From Ridgeia piscesae (lineage: Eukaryota > Annelida > Polychaeta > Sabellida > Siboglinidae): a DNA stretch of 64,000 nucleotides. Below the pieces are notes generated by a model. It saw only the letters and a list, made by a program, of their open reading frames with translations. It had not been told where the DNA came from and did no database searches. This document shows positions 47,879-61,500 of the stretch, piece after piece (positions within the stretch are counted from its first letter, which is position 1; each line of letters opens with the position of its first letter). A program made the translations under genes and the position numbers. Location: NCBI GenBank assembly GCA_025642075.2, contig JAODUO010001607.1, forward strand, positions 15,001 to 79,000. Reading direction: 5' to 3'.

Positions 47879-48773
47879 CAGAGGCAGATGCAGAGGCAGA
47901 GAGGCAGAGGCAGAGGCAGAGGCAGAGGCAGAGGCAGAGGCAGAGGCAGAGGCAGAGGCAGAGGCAGAGGCAGAGGCAGAGGCAGAGGCAGAGGCAGAGC
48001 AGAGGCAGAGGCAGAGGCAGAGGCAGAGGCAGAGGCAGAGGCAGAGGCAGAGGCAGAGGCAGAGGCAGAGGCAGAGGCAGAGGCAGAGGCAGAGGCAGAG
48101 GCAGAGGCAGAGGCAGAGGCAGAGGCAGAGGCAGAGGCGCAGAGAGGCAGAGGGGCGCAGAGGCAGAGGCAGAGAGGCAGAGGCAGAGAGGCGAGAGCCC
48201 AGAGAGGCAGAGAGGCAGAGAGGCAGAGAGGGCAGAGAGGCAGAGAGGCAGAGAGGCAGAGAGGCAGAGAGGCGAGAGGCAGAGGGCAGAGAGGCGCAGA
48301 GGCGCAGAGGCGCAGAGAGCGCAGAGAGCGCAGAGAGGCGCAGAGAGGCGCAGAGAGGCGCAGAGAGGCGCAGAGAGGCGCAGAGAGGGGCAGAGAGCGC
48401 AGAGAGGCGCAGAGAGGCGCAGAGAGGCGCAGAGAGGCGCAGAGAGGCGCAGAGAGGCGCAGAGAGGCGCAGAGAGGCGCAGAGAGGCGCAGAGAGGCGC
48501 AGAGAGGCGCAGAGAGGCGCAGAGAGGCGCAGAGAGGCGCAGAGAGGCAGAGAGGCGCAGAGAGGCAGAGAGGCGCAGAGAGGCAGAGAGGCGCAGAGAG
48601 GCAGAGAGAGAGAGCAGAGAGGCGCAGAGAGGCGCAGAGAGGGCAGAGAGGCGCAGAGAGGCGCAGAGAGGCGCAGAGAGCGCAGAGAGGCGCAGAGAGG
48701 CGCAGAGAGGCGCAGAGAGGCGCAGAGAGAGAGAGAGGAGAGAGGGAGGAGAGAGAGAGAGGGAGAGAGGGAG

Positions 48774-48849
<76 letters not shown>

Positions 48850-48850
48850 G
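47843..48850. repeat. Graded purine-rich satellite: (AT)n, (GGCAGA)n, (GCGCAGAGAG)n, (GA)n
   Basis: AT run at 47843-47876, then about 43 GGCAGA hexamers to about 48,140, mixed GGCAGAGA units to about 48,300, then 10-bp GCGCAGAGAG units to about 48,725, then GAGA/GGGAGA to 48,850. Periods of 6 and 10 keep frames open on both strands (for example AEAEAE, ERREAQRGA, LRLSAPLCAS), giving ORFs up to 390 residues. These are artefacts. Confidence 0.95.
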
Positions 48851-48984
48851 GGGAGACGGCATTTGGCAGAAAGCATCCTGAGATACAGGAGAAGGCAGCT
48901 AGTGGTATATGATTTAGGGGTTTGTCCCATTTTAATTCCGTTGTGTGTCCAGCTAGCACGTATATAAACCTCGTGGTTAATTAC

Positions 48985-49170
48985 CACGTTGCAAAAATGT
49001 GGCGATTATGTGAAAGTGGCACTGGCGTAGAATAGCCACGTGGCCACGAGATGGCAGTTAGGTGAAAGTGTCATTGACGTGGTAAATAAATATAGTCGTG
49101 GCCATGCATGAGTAGCATGACGTTGCAAAATGGTGGCAGTTTAGTGAAAGTGACCATGACGTGGTATAAC
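48985..49170. repeat. Three degenerate direct repeats with GTGAAAGTG and CACGTGG/GACGTGG
   Basis: Three units share TGGCRGTTWGTGAAAGTG followed by a CA(T)TGACGTGG-like end: about 48,990-49,035, 49,040-49,085 and 49,122-49,165. Unit 1 leads into GCCACGTGGCCACG. No frame or known family recognised. Confidence 0.65.
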
Positions 49171-49236
49171 CAACACATCTTTTCAGCATTATATATTGTA
49201 ATAATGTTAATATATTATTTGGTAACATTATTATAT

Positions 49237-49240
<4 letters not shown>

Positions 49241-49307
<67 letters not shown>
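49241..49307. repeat. (AT)n microsatellite
   Basis: Alternating AT run. Confidence 0.96.
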
Positions 49308-49310
<3 letters not shown>

Positions 49311-49497
49311 AAAGTTAATTATCAAAAAGAGTGCCTGATAGTAAGTAAGTTAATTATCAAATTGTTGATGGTGGCGAGGCAGACTTTAATATTTAAATGA
49401 ACAATAGCAAAACAATCAGATTGTCTCAGGTGCTAATTCACATAAGTGTACACATAGCTATTAGTAATTGCTTAAAATAAAATAAAATTTAAAAAGG

Positions 49498-49503
<6 letters not shown>

Positions 49504-49565
<62 letters not shown>
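49504..49565. repeat. (AT)n microsatellite
   Basis: Alternating AT run. Confidence 0.96.
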
Positions 49566-49566
<1 letters not shown>

Positions 49567-49646
49567 GATGAAATAATAATTACAGCATTACTTGCATAAT
49601 TAAAAGACTGCATGTTCATGCATGCAGTTAAAAATGTGTGAGTGTG

Positions 49647-50990
<1,344 letters not shown>

Positions 50991-50994
50991 TCAT

Positions 50995-51125
50995 TTATAC
51001 AGCTGAATGAACTGGAGAAATGCAACTTGCCCAAAGTTTTAATACCGCAGCATATGATTCGAACCCGGTTCCTCTTAGTCGAGAGTCCGAAGCTCTACCC
51101 CTGATTGAGTCACTGCCCTCTATAA
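50995..51125 (-). mobile_element. tRNA-derived SINE (tRNA-like head and core)
   Basis: On the minus strand: GCAGTGACTCAATCAGGG then GTAGAGC (A-box-like), then GAACCGGGTTCGAATC (B box GGTTCGAATC), then a TTTGGGCAAGTTGC core and CCAGTTCATTCAGCTGTATA tail. A box and B box at tRNA-like spacing make a pol III promoter. There is no clover-leaf acceptor stem or intact anticodon arm, so it is a SINE rather than a tRNA gene. Confidence 0.75.
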
Positions 51126-51131
51126 ATATAG

Positions 51132-51195
<64 letters not shown>

Positions 51196-51203
51196 CAAAT
51201 TTT

Positions 51204-51260
<57 letters not shown>

Positions 51261-51290
51261 ATATATATATAATATGTAATATATATAAGT
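51132..51290. repeat. (AT)n microsatellites between SINE and LINE tail
   Basis: Three AT runs separated by GAGCAAATTTTCC and short ATTATA breaks. Confidence 0.93.
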
Positions 51291-51299
51291 ATAATACGA

Positions 51300-51645
51300 A
51301 GAAAATTGCCACTACAGAGATGTGGTTGCTCCGCTGGAGCCTTGGGGTATCGAGGATGGAGCACATACGGAACAAGGAAATAAGACGGCTACTGAACCTC
51401 CCACCAATCGACGAGATTATGCGTAGTGGTTCGGGAATGTGCAAAGACGAGAGAAAAAACAACGTGGCCCGCAGAGTTTTGAACTTGGCGCTACCAGGTG
51501 TCAGACGACCAGATCGACGCCCAATGAAGACGTAAAAACAGCAGATCAGACAGGACACGAGGGAGGTATGGATATGGCCCTAAATCGTCTAGAGTGGAGG
51601 AGGCGGACTAGGCCGACGCCTTTTAAATACGGATAATTAAGGGTT
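51300..51645 (+). mobile_element. 3' end of an RTE-like LINE (second family)
   Basis: The plus frame reads ATTEMWLLRWSLGVSRMEHI, then RNKEIRRLLNLPPIDEIMR, then NNVARRVLNLALPGVRRPDR and, after a frameshift, ALNRLEWRRRTRPTPF. This is the well-known C-terminal tail of LINE reverse transcriptases (MLRW..GV.R.D.IRN..IR ... GRPK..W ... DR..WRRR). Stops and a shift show it is dead. It is followed by (AT)n at 51,661-51,727. Confidence 0.8.
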
Positions 51646-51658
51646 ATTATCCCAGGTG

Positions 51659-51660
<2 letters not shown>

Positions 51661-51727
<67 letters not shown>
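51661..51727. repeat. (AT)n microsatellite
   Basis: Alternating AT run immediately after the RTE-like LINE tail, possibly grown from the element's simple-repeat 3' end. Confidence 0.95.
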
Positions 51728-51728
<1 letters not shown>

Positions 51729-52321
51729 CATAATATTATGTACAATTTTAATATTTTTATTCTACATTTTAGAAGCTCGATGTACACATACTGGAGATCC
51801 CATTCGTACACATAATATTGTATTGTATTTTTTTATTATTTTAATCACATTCAATTTTATTTCATGACCTATTTATTTATTTTATTACCCACTTATTTAA
51901 TATTTTACTTGTATCCCATAATTGCCTTAGTTTTGTTTAAGTATTGTACTTTTTTAAATTGTATTGTATTTTATGTATGCATATGAACAATTTTTCCGAA
52001 ATAAACATACTACTAATATAATTTTATTTACGAAAGCTCTTCCACGTGGTATGGATGTTCACCTTCTAAAACAGGCAACTTCCAGTATCTTGTTTCGCAT
52101 TTTTATTATTTCTGCATATATTTATCACTAAATAAACTAGTAGCTTACACATTGCATAAGCGCATAAGTCAATCAACTCTCGCAAGCAATCAAGTTTAAT
52201 AAATTAACGTCATTTGTTATTTATTTGCGAAATCTATTATGAATCAGTGTTTGTCTGTTTCGCCGCTTGGGGGCGACACAAATTTACACCAAATTCACCA
52301 TACAACACGTGTACCACCAAG
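51728..52321. promoter_or_regulatory. Upstream region of NHP2
   Basis: About 590 AT-rich bases before the NHP2 start codon. No clear TATA box at a fixed distance. The last 70 bases are less AT-rich (CGCCGCTTGGGGGCGACAC), which may be the 5' UTR or initiator region. Confidence 0.35.
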
Positions 52322-55300
52322 ATGACAAAACTGAAGAAAGAAAAGCGACAGTCAGAAGGCGGAGACGATTCATTCGTTGACAAGGAGGGTCGTTGGGAAG
52401 AACTGGTTCAACGTGTTACACCTATTGCCAAACCGCTGGCTTCCAGAAAACAAACAAAAAAGCTTTACAAAATTATTAAGAAAGGTATGGAACATCGAGC
52501 GATAATTGGGAGTAATTGAAGAGAACTAAAATGACTTAAAATTACAATTATTTGTCGTTTATGAATTGTATTTGTCTTATGCATGCACTCATCTCTAATT
52601 AATACTGTATTTGATTTTGATATATCCAGAGCATCTTCCCTGTCTGAATTCTAGAACCAAAGCGATCTGACAACCCGTATAACTAAGTCTAGATATCCCG
52701 CCTCAGTTGTTACCTACGAACTGTACCATTTGTCAACAGAAATTTTATTCTTCACTCAGCACCCTGCCCTCCAGCGTCACCACCACACCAATAAAGGCAA
52801 ACCAAACCCTCAGAACAATTGTAATCAACTAACAGAGCCTGAGACCAAACGTCAAAGTAAAGACGGCAGATTTTGTTAACCTGCTCCAGACCACAAACCC
52901 AGATATAATCCTAGGATCAGAAACATGGCTTAGACCAGACATAACTGAGTCTTCCCAGCAAACTTCAATGTCTTCCGAAAGGACAGGCATGACGGCTACG
53001 GAGGTGTTCTCAGCAACGAAAATGCCTTGTGTCATAAAATCCCAGAAGCTGAGACTAAGTCTGTCATTGTCCAGATATAGCTGGAGAAGAAGGGATGACA
53101 ATCTCATAGAGACCTCCCTGTATCGACCATCATCAACAATTAGCGAACTGACTTGATGAAGGCCCTAGACACGGGCTCTCCCAAAGAAAACAACTTTGTC
53201 TGGATTGTTGGAGGTGATCTAGACCTTCCTTGTATTGACTGGGAGATATAAAGAAACATCTACCCCAGGATTGTAAACCGACTGTTCTGGATAAGGTCAA
53301 TGATCTTGGACTCCACCAGGCAAGCCAAGAACCCACTAGAAGAGAAGCCATTCTCGACCTATTCCTGACCAATAGACCAAACTTTATCGCCAAGATTACC
53401 ATCATCCCAAGCCTGGACCATCATGACATCGTCATTGCAGACAGTTGCCTGAAAGCACTGAAGGCAAAGCCAGCCCCCAAAACTACTAGGATTTGGAAGA
53501 AGGCCAACAGCAAATCTATTACCGATGACACCAAGTCATTTACCTCCAGTCTGCTTCTCTCAGACAACGACAAAACCTCTGTCGAGCAGACATTGCATTC
53601 AATACAAGAACACGTCAGCCTCATGATCGACAAGCATGGAACACCTCAACCCCATGATAGACAAGCATGGAGCACCTCAGCCTCATGATGGACAAGCATG
53701 GAACACCTCAATCTCATGATGGACAAGCATGGAGCACATCAGCCTCATGATGGATAAGCATGTTCCAACAAAAGTATGCTCTATAGAGTTTCACCAGCCC
53801 TGATTCAGCAACAACCTGAAACAAACATCCAGAAACAAACATACTGGTCATGGACAAAGGCAAAGAAGTGAAAGAACAGAAAAACGAAAGGCTGGGACAG
53901 ATATAACCACCTCAAACTTGAAACAAGGAGAGCAAACAGACAGGTGTATCAGCAGCACACAAGTAAAATTATCAGTGAAAACCTGTAATGATTGATAAAG
54001 AGCAAGAAATGTTCCACTGTCGGAGTAGCCCCTGTCAAGAAAAGGGACTGACCACAAATGATGGCAAGAGCAACGCAAACACATTGAATAAACACTTCTG
54101 CTCAGTGTTTGCCACTGAAGACATCAATGTGATTCAACGACTGTTCCAGGACCCAGTCCTCACCCAGTGATACCCGAGATGCAGGTGAGCAAGTAGCAGA
54201 AGAGATTGCTCCTGCACTCTCCCTTCTCTTCACCAAGTCCCTGCACACCAGCCACGTCCCCAAGGTCTGGAAGCACGCCCTAGTCCAGCCCGTTTTCAAA
54301 AAACAAATGACCACACAGTATCACCCACCTCTGCTGCAAGGTGCCAGAGCATATGATGAGAGCTGAGACTACCCTCCGCCTCGACCAACACAATGTCACA
54401 ACAGACACAACAAACATTCCAGAAGCGGCGATCCCGCCAGACCCAGCTCATTCAAACCTTTGATAATCTGACTACAGAGATGTATAAGTATAAGAGAGGC
54501 CAAACAGACACAAGACTCTAAAACTGAACCACTGTGGCATCCGGAACTTTCTTAGTGTTAGAACACATCAAGTAGTTGTAGAAGGAGAGACTTCTACTAC
54601 AGGCCAGAAGATCTCCGGTGTGCCACGAGGATCTGTCCTAGGCAATCCTGGGTGATTAAAATCATGATTTAGATTGAACAAATAATTCCACTGCAGTGCA
54701 AGGAAGCAAAATACACTTCACGGAAAAACATGAGGTTCTGTTTATTTTGTAGTTCTCTTTCCACAATTCCACTTGACATGCCCGCTGTTGTCTTCCAGCT
54801 CACAGACACAAGCAGCTACGCAAAGGTGTGCGTGAAGTGCAGAAGTTTATCCGGAAAGGAGAAAAGGGGTAAGGAAATTGAAGCAGGGTTGGGCAATTAA
54901 TTAATTGTACACAATTCAATCGAATAATTATACAAGAATATAGTTGACTAGAAGCATGTATTGACCAGTTGTCAACAAAATATATCGGCTGGAATGTCAT
55001 TGTGTTTACCTATCATGTTTTGTCTGATGAATTATATTAACCTTCACAAATTGCTAAGATCTTAGTTACATGTGCATGCTCCCTAGCACACACATTGATT
55101 TTTTAAGTTAATAAATTATGGTAACAAATATAAATACTAATTCACTATCGGTTCATATCAGCTGTGTGTTGATTACGTATTCATCACTTGCCAAATAAAA
55201 TCCTTATCCTTTGTATGAAATTGATCGGTGTGGTGTAAATAGTTTTATAGTTGTATGTGAACCAGTGCGCGTTGTTTTGTTGTAGACTGGTGATTCTTGC

Positions 55301-56086
55301 TGGTGACACCAACCCTATAGATGTGATCAGCCACATGCCAGTTGTGTGTGAGGATAAAAGTATTCCATATTGCTACACTCCATCAAAAGAGGTTTGTATT
55401 ATCACCAATGTGTATATCTTAGTCTTACTGGAGGTACTTGGAGAGGAAAGCAGAAACAGCCATGAATATGTCAACTAGAACTAGATGACTGAGACATGAG
55501 TTTTCATTGATTGTAGCAACACAAGTGAGTAATGGAAATTGATGGTGGATTTGTGGGTTTAGCAAAAAATTCATTTGGAGGTTGAAACATTGATAAATTC
55601 TTTGTACAAATTTGTTAATTCTACATCGTGCATATTTTTTACTTGTAAATTGTAATATGTTGATAAGTTAACCCAGGCAGTGGTGGATGTGCGTATGTGT
55701 GCGAGCTGTGTTTGTGTGTGTGTGCATGAGCCGTGCTTGTGTGTGCAAACCTTGTGTGTGTGCGAACCTTGTGTGTGTGTGCGAACCTTGTGTGTATGTG
55801 AGCTGTGTTTGAATATTCTGAGACAAATTGATGTTGGAATGACCATGTGTGCAAGGGGTGGATAGTCCAACAGCCACAGCCACATAATAATAACACTGCT
55901 TTAAATGATACATCTCTGATAAATGATACATACATACTGATCCCTTTGATGTTGATGCAGGACCTGGGTGCTGCCTGTGGGTCCCATCGTCCCACGTGCA
56001 TGGTGATGGTGAAACTACACGAGGACTACACCGACCTGTACAATGAGTGCACAGACGACGTGAAGGGAATGCCACTGCCAATGTAG
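52322..56086 (+). CDS. NHP2: H/ACA ribonucleoprotein complex subunit 2 (NHP2), complete, four exons
   Basis: Exons 52322-52484, 54799-54868, 55286-55391 and 55961-56086. All are GT/AG and in phase, giving 154 residues; human NHP2 has 153. It starts MTKLKKEKRQ (basic). It continues KQTKKLYKIIKK, the L7Ae-family helix LRKGVREVQKFIRKGEKG, the core [40 protein letters not shown] and the end KGMPLPM. NHP2 is a core protein of H/ACA snoRNPs and scaRNPs, with dyskerin, NOP10 and GAR1, acting in rRNA pseudouridylation in the nucleolus and in vertebrate telomerase RNP. The first intron (2.3 kb) carries a decayed LINE. The Met at 52322 sits in CCAAGATGA, a fair Kozak context. Confidence 0.95.
52640..54660 (+). 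mobile_element. Decayed Jockey/CR1-like LINE (endonuclease plus part of reverse transcriptase) in NHP2 intron 1
   Basis: Shifting plus frames show AP-endonuclease phrases NPDIILGSETWLRPDI, NFNVFRKDRHDGYGGVL, SLYRPSS and VWIVGGDLDLPCIDW. Next come EPTRREAILDLFLTNRPNF and IPSLDHHDIVIAD, then LETRRANRQVYQQH, then RT-N-terminal SLHTSHVPKVWKHALVQPVF. Late on comes VPRGSVLG, the RT block usually VPQGSVLGP. The central RT catalytic part is missing or scrambled. Many frameshifts and stops. Sense orientation with respect to NHP2. Confidence 0.85.
53605..53770. repeat. 31-bp tandem duplication inside the LINE
   Basis: About four to five copies of CATGATGGACAAGCATGGAG followed by CACCTCAGCCT, expanding the element's own LMIDKH coding text. 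Confidence 0.88.
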
Positions 56087-56716
56087 CTCAGCTCTGTGTG
56101 GGGCAGGGGAAGAATCTGCAGCCAAGATTGTACACTGCCTGGTGTTGTAGGCCCACACCAAGGGCAATGGTCTTGGTCTGCGTTAAGGAAAACTCCTAAT
56201 GTTCAACCAGAGACGAAATGTGTCACATAATGTAAAGAAAATCTGTCATTATCACGGTGTTTACCTTCCTGTTGTTGACTTATAATAGGTCCAAGACTTG
56301 GGTCAATGTGTGTACAATCTGTCAGCATCAGAGGTACCAGTCTAGTGCAACAGACGATGGGAACATTGACATGTTGTCTGTAGAAATGATTGGTAAAGTA
56401 GACCTAAGGTTCAGCATGACAGGGATGACATTATGGCAAGTGTTACAAACACAGGCCAGGTCCATTTGAACTTTTGTCATTTATCTACAACTGTTGTGTA
56501 TTTCATGGTCACCAATCTACAGACTGTTCATATGTAATATCGATTGTAGAAAATGTTCCGCCATCACATTGTTTATTTGATATACGGTAGACAAGTACAT
56601 GCTTAAATGAACTCCGGTTGGAAAATACTTTTCACTTCTGTATTTCACCAATATAGGAAAAAATGCAATGGGTCATTTTGTGGTAATGTCGGATGAATGA
56701 CTGTTGGGTAAGTTTT

Positions 56717-56722
56717 AATAAA
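56717..56722 (+). terminator. Candidate polyadenylation signal of NHP2
   Basis: AATAAA about 630 bases after the NHP2 stop, followed by CTTGTCCAGAGTC. This would give a 3' UTR of about 650 bases. No other AATAAA precedes it after the stop that I noticed. Confidence 0.5.
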
Positions 56723-57337
56723 CTTGTCCAGAGTCAAGAACATCTAAACAGCAGGTGCTGCTAATGTATGACTGAAGTTATCATTGGTCTTGGATAACAA
56801 TTGCTATATATTTTTATTAGAAATTATCAATCAAACCAGTTATGAAGCTAAACATGTTCAGTTGTGGAAAGTGCTTCTGATTTGCTGAAATTTTTATATT
56901 AGTTATCTGTAGGGGAGCAGAAGCAGGCTGTTACCCACCTGCTAAACGTGAAATGATGAATGTCTCAATATTATTAATTAAATGTCTTAATAGTAATGTT
57001 TGGTGTCGTTTTATCATTGCTACTAACGTAACAGTTTTGAAAGGTCAATGAACTGTAACTGTTATCATTGGTATGATCTGTGCTACTCAATAATAACCAT
57101 AGTCCGTCTCATTCTCTTGGTGTACCTCAACATTAAATTAGTTTATTTTGTTTACACATGTCCTTTACATACAATGGTCATGAAACAAAACAATGTCAGA
57201 AAAATAGGTACTGTGTACGTGATCAGTTATGTACCTGCACTCATAATGGTTGTATTATAAGAATTATAAGATGCTAAAACAACCAGGGCACAAAACAAAA
57301 AGAACACATGCAAAGAAACTATTCTTCTGCAGTCTCA

Positions 57338-57343
57338 TTTATT
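57338..57343 (-). terminator. Candidate polyadenylation signal of the CCCH gene
   Basis: TTTATT on + (AATAAA on -) lies about 1.2 kb downstream of the minus-strand stop at 58542. It would make the NHP2 and CCCH transcripts converge within about 600 bases of each other. Tentative. Confidence 0.3.
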
Positions 57344-58541
57344 AGTGGAGCAATTAGGTTGCAACCGTGAGACTGACCAGCCATAAACTGCTCGTTGATA
57401 TAAACGAGCTCCTTCATCACGTCAGCAGGCACCTGTTTATGGCTACTTTATTAAAAAAATATATGACATTCACATGGAACTGCAATGGCACACATGTAAG
57501 CCCGGTCACCGTTCACAGACCCCGGACAAGCAGGCAATCCAACGCCTGTCTTAGATATCTTCCAAAACCTCGCAACTCATTCTAAAAACAAAAATCATCC
57601 TGTGAAATAGCTTGCATACCAAAACCTCATGATTACTGTGAAGTGTGGACAATGACACCTACAGTGCATTGATACACTGGACATGGATGTTCTTGCTCGG
57701 TACCGTTCAGTATCACGACTTGTGAAGGACAGCGTAGGTATGAATCTATTTACATTGTCCAGGTACAATTAGCTTGTCATGTTTGGTGTGTGCTAAGTAT
57801 GGACAGGTTTGGTGACAATGGTCACGGGACAGTGTAATGACAGTGAGATAGTGACTATGCGATAGGTAACATACTGGCACTGACACGACACTGCACCTCA
57901 TTAATGTCGCTCACAACATCTCTAAACCCCAATGTCAATATACCCCAATGACATCAATACACCAACAGAACAACTCTGTATATGTATACATTCATCTATT
58001 CAACAAAACAAAACGCACTGACTCTGTATACACACTCTGCCAGGAACGACGTCTCACAATCAATAAAATATTAAACTTAACTGTCAATGTTTTATACCCT
58101 GATCACAATTAAATACATCCTGTGGACACTGCTCCCAACTATGAAGAGTGAGTATATTGAAACAAGAGTTGAAGGAAGCATATGGGTGGGTTCTTTTACA
58201 GAAACAACATAAGTGATGCAGAAATAAAACATGCCAAGGCGACGAAAATTACACTGGAATTATTGACACATTTTAACATTTAATTTTGAGATGTACACAT
58301 CTCTACACTATGGCATTAGAAGACGCACAATCAATCAGTCATTTATTTTGATTACATTTAAATATTTGTGAATGATTCGACAACTCACAGACACCAGAAG
58401 ACTGGCTGAAATCAAAATGGTCACTCTGAATATCGCAGACGGCTTCACACTGACCACCGGTCAGCCGGGAATACAATGGCACTATTAACATGTATCACTG
58501 CAGTGTCCAAGCACCGCACACATGGCATTTTCACTGCAATG

Positions 58542-61500
58542 TTATTTCATATGCCACGGCTTTTTGTCGATGCCCTTGTGACTCGGGATGTGTTTGTTGT
58601 GACAGTTCTTGCCGAATGAGCAGCCAGTTGTCCTCCAGAAGTAGCACTCGTTGCCATTGACGGGTCCAGTCACCTTCACAGGTGGCTTCGTCGTCCCTGA
58701 CACCTTCGCACTACTCGCAGACTTCGCTGGGCTCGCCGGCGCCGCTGTCGTCTGCTGGAGTTTCGATGTCACCGGTGTCGGGGGTTTTGTCACTGATGCG
58801 GAGGGTTTTGTCACCACCGGTGCCAAGGGTTTTGCCGCCTGTGCCGGGGGTTTCGTCGTGATGACACTGTTAGAACTGTAATATAACAACACCCAGTGAT
58901 GAGACATGTTGACAACATGACAACATGGACCTAGCATGTGATATGCAGTAACACTTGACACAGTAATCATGCTGGGTGTACACAGTGATGGTGTATGGCT
59001 GCCTGTAGGTGACACAGTGACAGGGACTGTGCTGAGGTCTGGATGAGGTACGTCAACACACATGCTGCTACACACAGGAGTCAGCAGAGAAACCAGAACA
59101 AAACTGCTGCCATTGTTACAATAACTAACACAAAATGCCATGTGCCATACTGTTCCCAAATGATAAAAGTAACATGTTTGCTTGACCTCATGCACTCAAA
59201 TGGAAAACTGAAATCATAAAAACAACTATAACGGACATGTGTTGTAATGACAGTCCACCAATGAGGTGATGACACAACACAAGTAGCAGCATGCAGGTAT
59301 ACTTTATCAACCTGTCCTATGTAACTCTGTTCCTAACACAGTACACTACTCTGATCACTACTACTACACTCGTACAAGCACAGTAACAGAAGTACATCAT
59401 GAGTGAAGTCATCCAGTTGTCTGTCATTCTGAAGACGAGTACATTTAGAAATAGAATGTTATCGATTTAAAACTTCTCCAACGCGTCATCACCTTAGATT
59501 CTCATAGAATAGAAAATTAAATTTAATGGATTGTTTAACATGTCATCATCTTCCATTCACGCAAACAATATAAAATGAATGGACTGTGTAACATGTCATT
59601 GAGACACAGGGCAATTAATGTGAACATTTATTAAATTAAATTACAACTACCTCCAAAATTGAAGGGATTGTGCAACAAATGAAGGGACTGCACATGTTGC
59701 ATTCACACAGACAACAGAAAATGAAAGGACACACGTTATCTCCAGTAAGAGGACACACGTTATCTCCAGTAAGAGGACACACGTTATATCCAGTAAGAGG
59801 ACACACGTTATCTCCAGTAAGAGGACACACGTTATCTCCAGTAAGAGGACACACGTTATCTCCAGTAAGAGGACACACGTTATCTCCAGTAAGTGGACAC
59901 ACGTTATCTCCAGTAAGAGGACACACGTTATCTCCAGTAAGAGGACACACGTTATCTCCAGTAAGAGGACACACGTTATCTCCAGTAAGAGGACACACGT
60001 TATCTCCAGTAAGAGGACACACGTTATCTCCAGTAAGAGGACACACGTTATCTCCAGTAAGAGGACACACGTTATCTCCAGTAAGAGGACACACGTTATC
60101 TCCAGTAAGAGGACACACGTTATCTCCAGTAAGAGGACACACGTTATCTCCAGTAAGAGGACACACGTTATCTCCAGTAAGAGGACACACGTTATCTCCA
60201 GTAAGAGGACACACGTTATCTCCAGTAAGAGGACACACGTTATCTCCAGCTTTAAGGGGAAACAAAAAACGGTTATGTGTGTAGAGTGCAGAGGACAAAA
60301 CTATCTCCAGAAAAGGGGGAAACAAAAACCGGTTACTCCAGAAGGGAGGACATCCCGTTATCTCCAAAAGGGAACACGTTATTCCTTCCCAGTGTGGGGA
60401 GGGAAACACACGTTATCTCCAGTAGAGTGACACAACGCCCCAGTAAGAGGACACACGTTATCTCCAGTAAGAGGACACACGTTATCTCCAGTAAGAGGAC
60501 ACACGTTATCTCCAGTAAGAGGACACACGTTATCTCCAGTAAGAGGACACACGTTATCTCCAGTAAGAGGACACACGTTATCTCCAGTAAGAGGACACAT
60601 GTTATCTCCAGTAAGAGGACACACGTTATCTCCAGACATTCATAACGAACAATCTAAACTAAAGGTTGTGTGTGTAGAGTGCGGAGAGACTAGAATAACA
60701 ACAACAACAACACCAGCAAAGTGAGTGAACAACAACACGGTACAACAGAAGTGAGTGAGGTGGCATACCTTGCGATACCTAGGTGAACACGTAACCTTCC
60801 TGTCAGCGCAGTGTTAGGTGCAGTGGCAAAGCACACAAACAAAATACAGTGGTTAGTGACACTAACGAACAGAATCGGTGAGGTTCAGTAAGAAGCTACA
60901 GACAGGGAGATGTACACCGCTCACACCTGCAAACAGAAGGACTGAGTGTGCAGTGTTAATACGGAACAAATGCAGTCTTCTAGCTGCACTATCACACCAC
61001 CTACACTCTACCTGCATGGCCTCCTGTTGATGAGAGAGAGAGACAGGGAGACAGAGAGAGAGACACAAGTATGAAGTCAACAAATGCAGCTGGCAGATCT
61101 GTTCATCCTTGAGTCTTGTGTCACAGATCACTTTAGAAATTAACAAAACAGATTCTTCTCAAAAATTACAACCAACATCAGTGAAAACGAACTATAACCA
61201 ACATCACTGAAAATGAGAAAGACAGGAAATGTATTAATCTTATTAGTAACATCAAATTTCTTACAGGCAAAACATAAACGGGCATTGCCAAAGATATCTC
61301 ACAACTTTGACAGTGTACCCGTAACACAAACAAAACCTTACATCTAAAAACAGAACAAAAAGATCATAAAACATCCGCAACATGACTGCGAACTAACTTT
61401 AGAAGGAAATTGAGAAGCCACACAACAGTTTCTTGTGCCACCCACGCACCATCTCAGTCACACAGCTGGCATTTCTGCAACGATCGAAAGCTCACCTGTC

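Larger units (their letters stand above)
56087..58541. other. Convergent 3' region between NHP2 and the CCCH gene
   Basis: AT-rich, with no protein-like frame on either strand. It holds the presumed 3' UTRs of both genes. Confidence 0.55.

Noticed and set aside
47815..48987. ORFs of 340-390 residues on both strands (Ser/Leu, Ala/Glu, Arg/Glu rich)
   Set aside because: Same low-complexity repeat read in several frames on both strands; no start context, exon structure or domain.
51037..51110. tRNA gene on the minus strand
   Set aside because: B box and A box are present but no complete clover-leaf or acceptor stem can be drawn; followed by a SINE core.
59636..60409. 257-residue minus ORF with GDNVCPLT repeats
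   Set aside because: 24-bp minisatellite; all frames stay open.
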